Program-made: the position numbers and the translations under genes | In this document: positions 8,071 to 16,571 of the stretch, piece by piece | Position numbering within the stretch: position 1 is the stretch's first letter | Layout of the letters: each line of letters starts with the position of its first letter | Notes under the pieces: model-generated | What the model was told of the DNA's origin: nothing | The model's input: only the letters and a program-made list of their open reading frames with translations | The model's database searches: none | Source: Paraburkholderia antibiotica | GTDB lineage: Bacteria > Pseudomonadota > Gammaproteobacteria > Burkholderiales > Burkholderiaceae | Length of the DNA stretch: 32,484 nucleotides | Direction: 5' to 3' | Assembly: GCF_012927125.1 (NCBI RefSeq) | Contig: NZ_JABBFZ010000038.1 | Location: 1-32,484, forward strand

Positions 8071-9026
8071 CGTCCACCATTCAGAGAAGCTGGGTTCTTC
8101 CAGAAAGGAACCTACGCGGAGCCGAGCCGCCATGCCGATGCAGCGCCTCGCGCACGAGTCCTTCCGATCGATGCCGCCGGCCTCACGCATGTCGAACTTC
8201 GTCATCGTTCGCGCAAGGTCACGGTCGGCCATCTGCATGTTTTATTTCTTCCGAAGCCAGAACACGCGCACCACCTTCACATCGTTCAGCGCGCATTCGA
8301 TGCACAACTCCTATTTCGATCCAGTAGTCTGTAGTTGGGCGTGTTCTCGTTGTGTCCTTGTCGTATCGTTGAATGGTCTTTGAACGGTCTTCGGGTGGAC
8401 ATTGAGCGGTCCCTGTGAAGATACCGCGCGGCACAGCGTGCCGTCTGCACAAAAGCACATCCAGCGAGGCGTTGTCCGATGCCACCCTGACGGCCATCAT
8501 AAATTATCTTCCCACCCATCGCATCAAAATGGCCTCGATAAACCCTGTATAAATTCCTCACTCATACACCGACACGCACGTTATTCATTACCCGAATCGC
8601 ATCCGGATTTGACAAGCGCCTCAAACCTTCTATCCTCAACAACGGGCTAAATCCCCACGCTTCAGAGTAAGACCCGTTGCATGCACCGAGCAGAGTGTTA
8701 AAGTGGCCCCTGCGTGCAACGTACATGCAGCTTTGCCGCCGGTGAAAACGGTGACTTCGCAATGATTGCTTCATCCGCAAGTCAGCAACACCGCGGTATT
8801 GATATCGTGCAGAAATGCAGAGGGTGAGTCCTACTTCATTTCACAACACTGCTTGCTACTACTCGGACCATCGCGCAGAATAAAGCCATTCGAAAGTATT
8901 ACGAAAGACTTGGGCGATGTGTCAGGCAGTTTCGAAGATGAGTCAACAGGCAGGGGGTACGATCACAAAAACACATGTTCAGGCAGCTAGGCAAAGTAAT
9001 TAGTCGTATTAACTGGTGGAGTTAAA
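8071..9026. other. gene-free region between permease and small secreted protein
   Basis: About 950 bp with only short, implausible frames on both strands and lower G+C than the flanks. It must hold the promoter of the permease (minus) and of the small protein at 9027 (plus). A CAACGGG / CCCGTTG pair about 40 bases apart (8639-8682) could fold, but I recognise no known RNA in it. Confidence 0.45.
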
Positions 9027-9353
9027 ATGATGGCACGTACTACTCTTGGAATCGCCTCTGCATTGGTCGTGTTCAGCGTTCTCGCTTCCGGCTCGGCATT
9101 TGCGCAGCAACCGCCGGCCCAACCGGATGCCGCTCCTGCGCCGGCTGCGGGAGGAAATACCACGCATAGCGACCCGATCGTTCAGAAGCGGATGGAAGTG
9201 CGCCAGGCAAATCAGAAGCAACGCGCAGCCAATTCGCAGGCTCGATCGAAAATGAGAGCCCAGAAACGCGAGGCCAGCAACACGCGCAACCAGTCCGTCC
9301 AGGAATCGCGTCAGCGCGCTACGGCCACGATGTCGGCGTCGGCGCCGCAGTAA
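9027..9353 (+). CDS. small secreted protein of unknown function
   Basis: A 108-residue protein with a clear signal peptide (hydrophobic stretch ending GSAFA before QQPPAQ). A Pro/Ala-rich segment (about 27-45) follows, then a highly charged, Gln/Arg/Lys/Ser-rich and probably helical C-terminal half. I recognise no domain. The ribosome-binding site GGTGGAG sits five bases before ATG 9027; a second ATG directly follows and is equally possible. A strong terminator lies 73 bp downstream. It is likely periplasmic. The composition resembles other short, basic envelope proteins of Burkholderia-type genomes, but no function can be assigned. Confidence 0.75.
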   Translation: MMARTTLGIASALVVFSVLASGSAFAQQPPAQPDAAPAPAAGGNTTHSDPIVQKRMEVRQANQKQRAANSQARSKMRAQKREASNTRNQSVQESRQRATATMSASAPQ

Positions 9354-9426
9354 CGGCGCATTGTGGGGCTGACTTGCCGATGATACGTCGCCGGCATCAT
9401 GTCTCCCCGAGGACCCGCTCAGATAG

Positions 9427-9466
9427 AAAAACGCTGTCACCACGAGATTGTGGTGACAGCGTTTTT
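9427..9466. terminator. strong bidirectional terminator
   Basis: A 17-bp perfect stem (core GCTGTCACCAC / GTGGTGACAGC flanked by A5 and T5) with a 6-base loop. The T run on either strand makes it an intrinsic terminator in both directions. It lies between the convergent small secreted protein gene and the RND efflux operon and should end both transcripts. Confidence 0.92.
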
Positions 9467-9523
9467 ATTTGCGGCTTCTGCTATTTTTCGCGGCCGGGCC
9501 GACCTTACCTGGCCGCTCACAGC

Positions 9524-11026
9524 TTACTGCGAAGCGGGTGCCGGCGCGCTTGCAGTGGCAGGCACCGTTCCCGATGCCGGTTGTGCGTTCGCCGCGGCAG
9601 GAGGATTCGCCATCCAGCCTCCGCCCATTGCCCTGAACAGCGCGAACTGGGCCTGCAATTTGCCGACCTCCTCTCTCACCTGCGACGACTGGCTTTCCAG
9701 CAACGCGACGCGGACCTGATCGATATCGAGCCTCCCCGTGTCGCCCATTTCGTAGCGCCGCTGCACCTGGCTCAACTGCGTGGTGCGTCGCGTGACTTCT
9801 TCGTTACGCGCCTTGAACAGTTCGTCCTGCCGGTTCAGGCGCGCCAATGCGCGTTCAACGTCATAGAACGCGCCGAGCGCGGCCTTTTCATACGCGAAGT
9901 TCGCCTGCTGCGCCTGCGCATCCGACGACTCCACCTGCGAGCGCCGCGCGCCGAAGTCGATCAACGGCATCGCCATCGCCGCACCGAACAGCCAGAACGT
10001 GCTCGGCCCGAGGCTCTGGCCGGCGATCTCCCAGCCATTGCGCGCGAGCAACCCGCTCAACGAAACGGTCGGCCAGTAGTTGAGCCGCGCGACGTCCGTT
10101 TGCCTGACCGCCGCATTCAGACGCGCCTGCGCCGCGATCAGGTCCGGGCGCCGCATCAGCAGATCGACGGGCTGGCCCGGTTCGATGCTGGGCAATGCGG
10201 TCATCAACGTGTCGCTCTCGTCGAGCATCCCCGCGAATTCCGCCGGCTGCACGCCGCACAGATTCTGCAGATTGAGCCGCGCCTGCGCGATACCGTTTTC
10301 CACTTCCTGCAAACGCGCGTCGACTTGCGCGCGACCGGCACGCGCCGCTTCGATGTCGGTGCTGAGCACGAGTCCGGCGGTGAAACTCTTCTGCGCGATC
10401 TCGACGAAGTCGTCGGCGATTGCGCGGCTTTGCAGCAGAATCGTGCGCTGACGCAGCAGCCCGCGATACGTCACGTAGAGATCGGCGACACCCGACACCA
10501 CGCTCAGCCGCACCGCTTCGGCATCGCCCACCGCGGCGCGCGTCTGCTCGCGTGCCGCGGAGAGTCTGGCACGGCCGCGGCCGAACAGATCGATCTCCCA
10601 TTGCGCCTGCAAGCCGACGCGCCAGAACTGCGCATCGGTATTGTTGATGCCGAGCAGCTCTTCGAATTCGAGCTGGGTCTCGCCGCCGTGGTATTTCGCG
10701 CCACTTACGCTGGCGCCAACCGAAGGCAGCAGTTGCGAGCGGGCCGCGCGAATGCCGGCCTGCACCTGATCGACCCGCGCATAAGCCGTGGCGATGTCGA
10801 AGTTGCGCGAAAGAGCCAGCTCGATGAGTTTGTTCAGCGCCGGATCGTTGTACTGGGTCCACCATGTCGCCAGATCCTGCGCGGACATCGGTGTCGCCGC
10901 GGAGCCTTGGGTCTCCGAATATTGCGGCGGAAACTCGGCGGGCTTCTCGAGTTGCAGCGAACCCGTACAGCCTGCTTCGAGCAGCAAGGCCGCAATGGCG
11001 AAAAGGTAGGCGCGCGCGCGGATCAT
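9524..11026 (-). CDS. RND efflux outer-membrane lipoprotein, NodT/OprM family
   Basis: A 500-residue outer-membrane channel protein. The N-terminus is a lipoprotein signal with the lipobox LLEAGC (C20). Two OEP repeats follow, with segments typical of NodT/OprM: WWTQYNDPALNKLIELAL, WEIDLFGRGRARLSAAREQ, and in the second half MRRPDLIAAQARLNAA and PLIDFGARRSQVESS. The trimer would form the exit duct of the tripartite pump encoded just upstream. The ATG at 11026 overlaps the stop of the RND permease by four bases (ATGA), so translation is probably coupled. The open frame extends further upstream inside the permease gene, but that part is a shadow. The C-terminus is Ala/Pro-rich and low in complexity. 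Confidence 0.95.
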   Translation of the reverse strand: MIRARAYLFAIAALLLEAGCTGSLQLEKPAEFPPQYSETQGSAATPMSAQDLATWWTQYNDPALNKLIELALSRNFDIATAYARVDQVQAGIRAARSQLLPSVGASVSGAKYHGGETQLEFEELLGINNTDAQFWRVGLQAQWEIDLFGRGRARLSAAREQTRAAVGDAEAVRLSVVSGVADLYVTYRGLLRQRTILLQSRAIADDFVEIAQKSFTAGLVLSTDIEAARAGRAQVDARLQEVENGIAQARLNLQNLCGVQPAEFAGMLDESDTLMTALPSIEPGQPVDLLMRRPDLIAAQARLNAAVRQTDVARLNYWPTVSLSGLLARNGWEIAGQSLGPSTFWLFGAAMAMPLIDFGARRSQVESSDAQAQQANFAYEKAALGAFYDVERALARLNRQDELFKARNEEVTRRTTQLSQVQRRYEMGDTGRLDIDQVRVALLESQSSQVREEVGKLQAQFALFRAMGGGWMANPPAAANAQPASGTVPATASAPAPASQ

Positions 11027-14000
11027 TTTGCCTCCGGGGGCTGAGCCGGTTCCCATTCCGTCTGCTTGATCGCGAGCAGCATCGCATACAGTGCCGGCAC
11101 CGCGACCATCGTGAGCACCGTGGCAAAAGCAAGGCCGCACATGATGGTAATCGCCATATCCTTGAAGAAAGGATCCCACAATAGGGGCGCCATACCGAGC
11201 GCCGTCGTGCCGGCGGACAACATCACAGGACGCAGACGACTCATCGAGCCGTGCGTGACCGCCTGCATTCGCGGCACGCCGGCGGCGATCTGATCGTCGA
11301 TTTCCTGCACCAGCACCACACCGTTCTTGATCAGCATGCCGATCAGACTCAGCAGACCGAGCAGTGCCATGAAGCCGAACGCGCCGCGGAACAACAGCAA
11401 GCCGATCGTCACGCCGCAGATCGACATCGGCACCACCAGCAGCACAACGAGTGCGGGCTTGAGCCGCCCGAACATCATCAGCACCAGCAGCGCCATGCCG
11501 ATGAAGCCGAGCGGCAGTTGCCGGAACAGGCTTGCCTGCGCGCGGGTCGACGATTCGTGTTCGCCGCCCCATTCGAAGCTGTATCCGGAAGGCAGCTTGA
11601 TCGCCTCGATACCGCCGCGTACGCGATTGAATGCATCGACGCTGTTCTGCCCATAAATCGGCTCGCCGGACACCGTAATCGTGCGAATGCGGTTTTGTCG
11701 AGAGATCTGACCTTCTTCGGTGCCGACCGAGAAACCATCGACCACATCCCCGAGCGGCACATAACGGCGCAGTCCGGTACTGAACACCTGCAGATCCTGT
11801 AGCCCTGCAATGCCTCGCGTGTAATCGGGCGAGCGCAATACGATCGGCAGTAACTGATCGCCTTCGCGATAGATGCCGGCGCGCAGACCTTCGGTCCCGT
11901 ACGCCATCGTGTCGGTGACCTGCCGGCGCGTGACGCCGAGCGAACGCGCGCGCGACTCGTCGAATTGCGGCCGCACGATACTGATCGGGTTTTCCCAGTC
12001 GTCTCGGATCGCGATCACACGTCCATCGCCCCTGAGTACATCCTGTGCCTGCTGCGACAGATGGCGCAGCACGGCCGGATCGGGACCGGAGAAGCGCGCC
12101 TGGATCGCGGCGCCACTGCTGGGGCCGAAGTTCGGTCGGGTGACCGACCATTGCTGCTCGGGGAAGCGCTTCTTCAGATCCGCATCGATGTCCGGAATCA
12201 TGTTGTCGATCAGCCCGGCATCCTTGGCGCTGACGATGAACTGCGCATACGACGGATCGCGCGTCTCCGGATCGTAGACGAGGAAGAAGCGCGTCGCGCC
12301 CGAGCCGACATAGGTTTGCACGCTGGTGACATCGGCATGCTGGAGCAGCACCTTCTCTACTTCGCGGCTCTTTTCGGCGACTGCGCGAATATCCGCGCCG
12401 CGCGGCAAGCGCATGTCGACATAGAAGATCGGCGTGGTCGACGCGGGGAAGAAGCTCTGCTCGACGAAGCGGAATCCCCAACCCGCGAGCACGGTCAGCA
12501 CGACGAGCCCCGCAATGACGATGAAGCGTCGGCCGGTGACCCACGACAACAGTTCGCCATAGCGCTTGTACAGCTTCGACTTGAACGGGTCTTCGTCGAT
12601 GATGTCGGCGGGCTTGAACAGATAGGTGCCGAACAACGGCGTGAGGCCAATCGCGATCACCCAGCTGAACAGCAGCGAAATCGCCGCGACCGCGAATAGC
12701 GACGCGCAGAATTCGCCGACCGCATCGGGCGACAGGCCGATACCCGAGAACGCCAGAATCCCGACCACGGTCGAGGCGAGCAGCACCCACTGGCTCTGCT
12801 TGAGGATTTCGGTCGCTGCCTGCAGATGCGACATGCCTCGCTGCACTTTCACGAGCATGCCTTCGACCACCACGATGCTGTTGTCGGTCAACATCCCCAT
12901 CACGATGATCAACGCGCCGAGCGAGATACGTTGTAGCTCGATCCCCGCCGCGTACATCACCAGCAGCGTGCCGAGAATCGACAGGAACAGTTCGACGCCG
13001 AGCACGACGCCCGCACGCCAGCCGAGCCCGATGCCCAGCGCCACGCCGACGATCGACACCGATAGCAGCACGTCGAAAATGAAGCCGCGCACACTCTCGT
13101 CGACCACTCGTGGCTGGTCGTATAGCGAATGCAGCTTGATGCCGATCGGACGATCGCGCTCCAGTTGCGCAAGCTTGGCGTTGATGTCCGCGCCGACTTT
13201 CACCACATTGACCCGGGGTCGTGCGCTGATGCCGATCGTGATGGCGGGCTGGCCGTTGTAGTGAATCACCTGGTTGGGAATCGTCGCGTAGCCGTGACTC
13301 ACTCGCGCGATGTCGCCGAGCAGCAGAGGCCCCGGCGTATTGCCGACCGGCAGCGAACGGATCGCCTGCAGCGAATCGAGCGAGCCGGTCGGCGCGATTC
13401 GCAACGACAGATCGCCGACCCGTTCGCGGCCCGCGGGGCGCACTTCATTCTGCAGGAACAGGGTTTGAGTGAGATCGTCGGTCGAGAGGTTGTTGGCGAT
13501 CAGTTTGGACTGGTCGACGTCGACCGAAATCTGTTCCTGCTGGTTGCCCGAGATTACGATGTCGGAAACGTCGTCGAGCGTCAGCAGTTGTCTGCGCAGT
13601 TCGCGCGCGTACTCATAGAGCTGCGCCTGCGAATAGCCTTCGCCGGTGATTGCGTAGAACATCCCGTACACGTCGCCGAAGCGATCGAGCACCACCGTGG
13701 GCCCCGCACCGGGCGGCAGACGCACCTGTGCATCCGAAACCGACTTGCGCAGTTCGTCCCAGACCTGCGGCAGTTGCACCGACGTGTACTGGTCACGAAT
13801 CTCCACGCGGATTTCCGAGTAGCCCGGCGCCGAGCGCGAGGTCAGTTTGTCGACCTGCGGCATCTGTTGAATCGCACTTTCGAGCCGGTCCGTCACTTCC
13901 TGCTCGACCTCGTGCGCGCTCGCGCCCGGATAGAGCGTCACGACGACCGCAGTCTTGATCGTGAACTTCGGGTCTTCGAGCCGGCCGATGTTGTAGTACG

Positions 14001-14082
14001 CGAATATGCCGCCCAACAGCGAGATGAGCGTCAGGACCCACGCGATCAGCGGCTTTTCGATGAGGGGACGAGCGAGGTTCAT
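11023..14082 (-). CDS. RND-family multidrug efflux permease
   Basis: A 1019-residue inner-membrane transporter of the HAE-1/AcrB superfamily. It has the first helix near residue 10-30, a large periplasmic loop, helices 2-6 from about 334, a second loop, and helices 8-12 at the end. The proton relay has a variation: where AcrB-type pumps carry two aspartates in helix 4, this one has MLTDNSIVVVEG with D400 then N401. The partner lysine of helix 10 is present (GMLIKNG, K919). The same D-N pair is known to me from TriC-like pumps, so this may be that branch, which exports drugs or detergents such as triclosan; the substrate is inferred. It overlaps the adaptor and channel genes by ATGA at both ends. 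No adjacent TetR or MarR repressor is visible. Confidence 0.95.
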   Translation of the reverse strand: MNLARPLIEKPLIAWVLTLISLLGGIFAYYNIGRLEDPKFTIKTAVVVTLYPGASAHEVEQEVTDRLESAIQQMPQVDKLTSRSAPGYSEIRVEIRDQYTSVQLPQVWDELRKSVSDAQVRLPPGAGPTVVLDRFGDVYGMFYAITGEGYSQAQLYEYARELRRQLLTLDDVSDIVISGNQQEQISVDVDQSKLIANNLSTDDLTQTLFLQNEVRPAGRERVGDLSLRIAPTGSLDSLQAIRSLPVGNTPGPLLLGDIARVSHGYATIPNQVIHYNGQPAITIGISARPRVNVVKVGADINAKLAQLERDRPIGIKLHSLYDQPRVVDESVRGFIFDVLLSVSIVGVALGIGLGWRAGVVLGVELFLSILGTLLVMYAAGIELQRISLGALIIVMGMLTDNSIVVVEGMLVKVQRGMSHLQAATEILKQSQWVLLASTVVGILAFSGIGLSPDAVGEFCASLFAVAAISLLFSWVIAIGLTPLFGTYLFKPADIIDEDPFKSKLYKRYGELLSWVTGRRFIVIAGLVVLTVLAGWGFRFVEQSFFPASTTPIFYVDMRLPRGADIRAVAEKSREVEKVLLQHADVTSVQTYVGSGATRFFLVYDPETRDPSYAQFIVSAKDAGLIDNMIPDIDADLKKRFPEQQWSVTRPNFGPSSGAAIQARFSGPDPAVLRHLSQQAQDVLRGDGRVIAIRDDWENPISIVRPQFDESRARSLGVTRRQVTDTMAYGTEGLRAGIYREGDQLLPIVLRSPDYTRGIAGLQDLQVFSTGLRRYVPLGDVVDGFSVGTEEGQISRQNRIRTITVSGEPIYGQNSVDAFNRVRGGIEAIKLPSGYSFEWGGEHESSTRAQASLFRQLPLGFIGMALLVLMMFGRLKPALVVLLVVPMSICGVTIGLLLFRGAFGFMALLGLLSLIGMLIKNGVVLVQEIDDQIAAGVPRMQAVTHGSMSRLRPVMLSAGTTALGMAPLLWDPFFKDMAITIMCGLAFATVLTMVAVPALYAMLLAIKQTEWEPAQPPEAK

Positions 14083-15185
14083 TGAGGTGCATCCATCGGA
14101 CGGACTGCCATTCCCTCTTTCATGAATTGCGAGCCGCCTGCCACCACGCGCTCGCCCTCTGCCACCGCCCCCCCGACGACCGCATCGTCGTTACGGATTT
14201 CTCGCACGCTGACCGGCACCGCATGCACGCGACCCGACGCGGCATCGTAGCGCCACAGACTGCGCTGACCGTCGGCACCGATCGATATCGCCGCCATTGG
14301 AATGGCGAAGTAGCCGTTATCCTGCTGCGCGACCTGGCGGGCCGTGTCGGAGATCTGCACTCGCACCGCCATGCCGGGGAACAGCATCGCGCTTTGCTGC
14401 CCCTGAACGGAGAAGACGAGCTGGTAGCCTCCGGAGGTGGGCGAGGTTTGCGTGGTCCGTTCGCGGAACACCAGCGGGAAGCGGTTATCCGGCCGCTCGG
14501 GCAGCCAGGCTTCGGCGCGCAAGGTCTTGTCGACGAGCAGACGCTCGGCAACGCTCTGCGGAAGATCGACGCCGATATCGACGCGCGCGACGTTTTCGAA
14601 ATTGAACGCGGGCGCGCCCGCCTGCACCATCTGCTGGATTTCGATGTTGCGGCGCGCGACCCGGCCGTCGAACGGCGCAACGAGTTGCGTGTTGCGCAGA
14701 TCGCGGCTGGCCAGATCGCGTGCTGCGCGAGCGGCGTCCGTGGACGCCGACAACTGATCATAAGCAGCCTGGGACAGGATGCCGTCTTTGCGCAGCACGG
14801 CCTGGCGCTTCAGGTTATCGGCCAGTTGCTGGTACTGCGCATTCGCGCGCTGCAGTTGCAGCTTGTAGGGTTCATCATCGATGCGTGCGATCAACTGGCC
14901 GCGTTTCACCGTTGCGCCTTCGAGCACCGCGATCTGCACGACGCGCCCCGATACTTCGAACGCCAGCGGCGAGATACTGGTCTGCTCGACCCGCCCGGTA
15001 AAGATACGGATCGCGGAAGCGTCGGCCGGTTCGATCCTGGCCAGTTGCACGGCCGGCCGCGTATCGCCGGCCTCCGTTTCGGCCCGGCGTTGACATGCCG
15101 ATAGTGACAGCCCAAGCACACAACAGATCAATGCGACACCAGCTAATCGGGGCAGCGGTGTTGCATCGGAGCGGTTTGCATTCAT
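14079..15185 (-). CDS. RND efflux periplasmic adaptor (membrane fusion protein), lipoprotein
   Basis: A 368-residue adaptor that bridges the RND permease and the outer-membrane channel. The N-terminus has a lipoprotein signal with lipobox LSAC (C31), so it is anchored in the inner membrane facing the periplasm. The order is classical: a beta-barrel/lipoyl half with SGRVVQIAVLEGATVKRGQLIARID (about 79-103), an alpha-hairpin (about 105-165), the returning lipoyl strand LVAPFDGRVARRNIEIQQMVQAG, and C-terminal beta domains. It is the first gene of the operon. The ATG at 15185 has only a weak ribosome-binding site (GAGAACG). The promoter must lie in the long gene-free region upstream. Confidence 0.95.
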   Translation of the reverse strand: MNANRSDATPLPRLAGVALICCVLGLSLSACQRRAETEAGDTRPAVQLARIEPADASAIRIFTGRVEQTSISPLAFEVSGRVVQIAVLEGATVKRGQLIARIDDEPYKLQLQRANAQYQQLADNLKRQAVLRKDGILSQAAYDQLSASTDAARAARDLASRDLRNTQLVAPFDGRVARRNIEIQQMVQAGAPAFNFENVARVDIGVDLPQSVAERLLVDKTLRAEAWLPERPDNRFPLVFRERTTQTSPTSGGYQLVFSVQGQQSAMLFPGMAVRVQISDTARQVAQQDNGYFAIPMAAISIGADGQRSLWRYDAASGRVHAVPVSVREIRNDDAVVGGAVAEGERVVAGGSQFMKEGMAVRPMDAPQ

Positions 15186-16571
15186 GACGTTCTCGGCTGA
15201 CTACTGATGCAACCCGTGTCGTACGCGCCTCGGCATTGCACCTGGTCTCCGGCGAATACGTGGCTTTACAGGCTACTCAGGAATTCATAGGGGTCCGTAA
15301 CAGCAGGTGCTCATTGCACATCCGCTGTAACATCCAACGCCAGTCCGACTCAGGGGATGTCCTCATCCCTCTTATCATCCCGGCACCGTCGTTCAAAGGC
15401 AGTTCCTGTCAGCTAGTGTTAGTGTGCTCTGCTTGGAAGAGTTCGCAGGAGTTGCGCGCTTCGGAGATTTTTCTTCACGCTGATTCCTCGCATTCCGGGT
15501 GAGTCATTTTCCGCTGGCAGATCCGGGAACACCCTACAGGATCACTCGTCCGGATCGAAGGGCCGTGCTCGAAGCCGCCATGCATGATCGACACCCCGAC
15601 TCCCTTTATCAGGCATCCTGTTTAATTGGCGCTCGGTCCGCAACGCCGCCGGAAGACTGAAGAATCGGCCAGCGCATCTGTCCTCCTATGGGGCATGCGT
15701 ACATCCCGCACACCCGAGCGACGAATAATCTTGCATATCGTTGACAGCGTGCAATTCTGGCGACATGAATGGCCCTTGCTGCAAAATTTAAGTGCCCAAA
15801 CAATTCCTTGTCAAGCACCACGCTTTCGGCCCGTTCGAATCGAGAAAAAAGCGTGATGTTTAAATATGGACACCCTGATCGTTTTGCTTTCGTATGTGGC
15901 ATTGTAAAGACATCGACGGATCGCACGACATGATGCTATTCACCGGTGGTCACTCATGTCATGCTCGCGTCACTGTCCCCTCTCATAGTTCGCACAGGCA
16001 TGATGGCCGATCCATGCACGCGCCGTCAATTGCCCTGATATCCATAAATTGGATAGCGATTTATTCCGTGAACTTCGTGACTCGCGGCGCCGAAAAAACA
16101 GGCACGGCTATCGGCTTTACTATTCGACGAATGCAATTCGGCAAATACTGCATGTTTAAAGGAATTGCGTATCGCCGACAGCGAGCCGGCTCGCGTGCCA
16201 AATCCGTTTTCTTTCCCTCTGCATTCGCCGTGCATTGTCCGGCGCAGCGCTTCTTGCGCAAGCAATTGGGCGGGCGTACAGTACTCCGCTTACCCGGAGT
16301 ACCCGTCGACACGGTGGCTCCGGTGCATCGGGCTGCGCCTGTGAGTCGCGTCGGCACAAGACAGCTGTTGGCCGTTGCAGCGTCGCAGTCGGTCGACATG
16401 GCAGTCGTCATTGCGGCCGTTCACGCAGGGAGCAGACAGCGGGCCTTTCGGTCATTCAGCGATGACAACGATCCACGGCATGACGACTGACTGCACGCCA
16501 CAGCACACGACTCAACCCCACTCCCCGCTCGCCGCGGCATGGCCGGACAACGCGCGCACTACCCACGCACG
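15186..16571. other. long gene-poor region between RND operon and hydrolase gene
   Basis: About 1.4 kb. Open frames exist on both strands, the longest being 198 codons on plus at 15894, but they are rich in Arg/Ser/His/Cys, lack ribosome-binding sites and family features, and base composition is less G/C-rich than in the neighbours. An 8-bp inverted repeat GTACTCCG / CGGAGTAC with a 6-base loop lies at 16281-16302. The region must contain the divergent promoters of the RND operon and the hydrolase. Confidence 0.45.

Noticed and set aside
8639..8682. CAACGGG...CCCGTTG fold as a possible riboswitch
   Set aside because: Only a 7-bp closing stem, no motif of a known riboswitch and no gene start directly downstream.
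9524..12790. One very long minus-strand frame spanning pump channel and permease
   Set aside because: Only the part after 11026 resembles the NodT channel; the upstream part is an Arg-rich shadow of the RND permease, so it is not a fusion protein.
15894..16490. 198-codon plus-strand open frame
   Set aside because: His/Arg/Ser-rich composition with no ribosome-binding site, no domain and no coding-type third-position bias.
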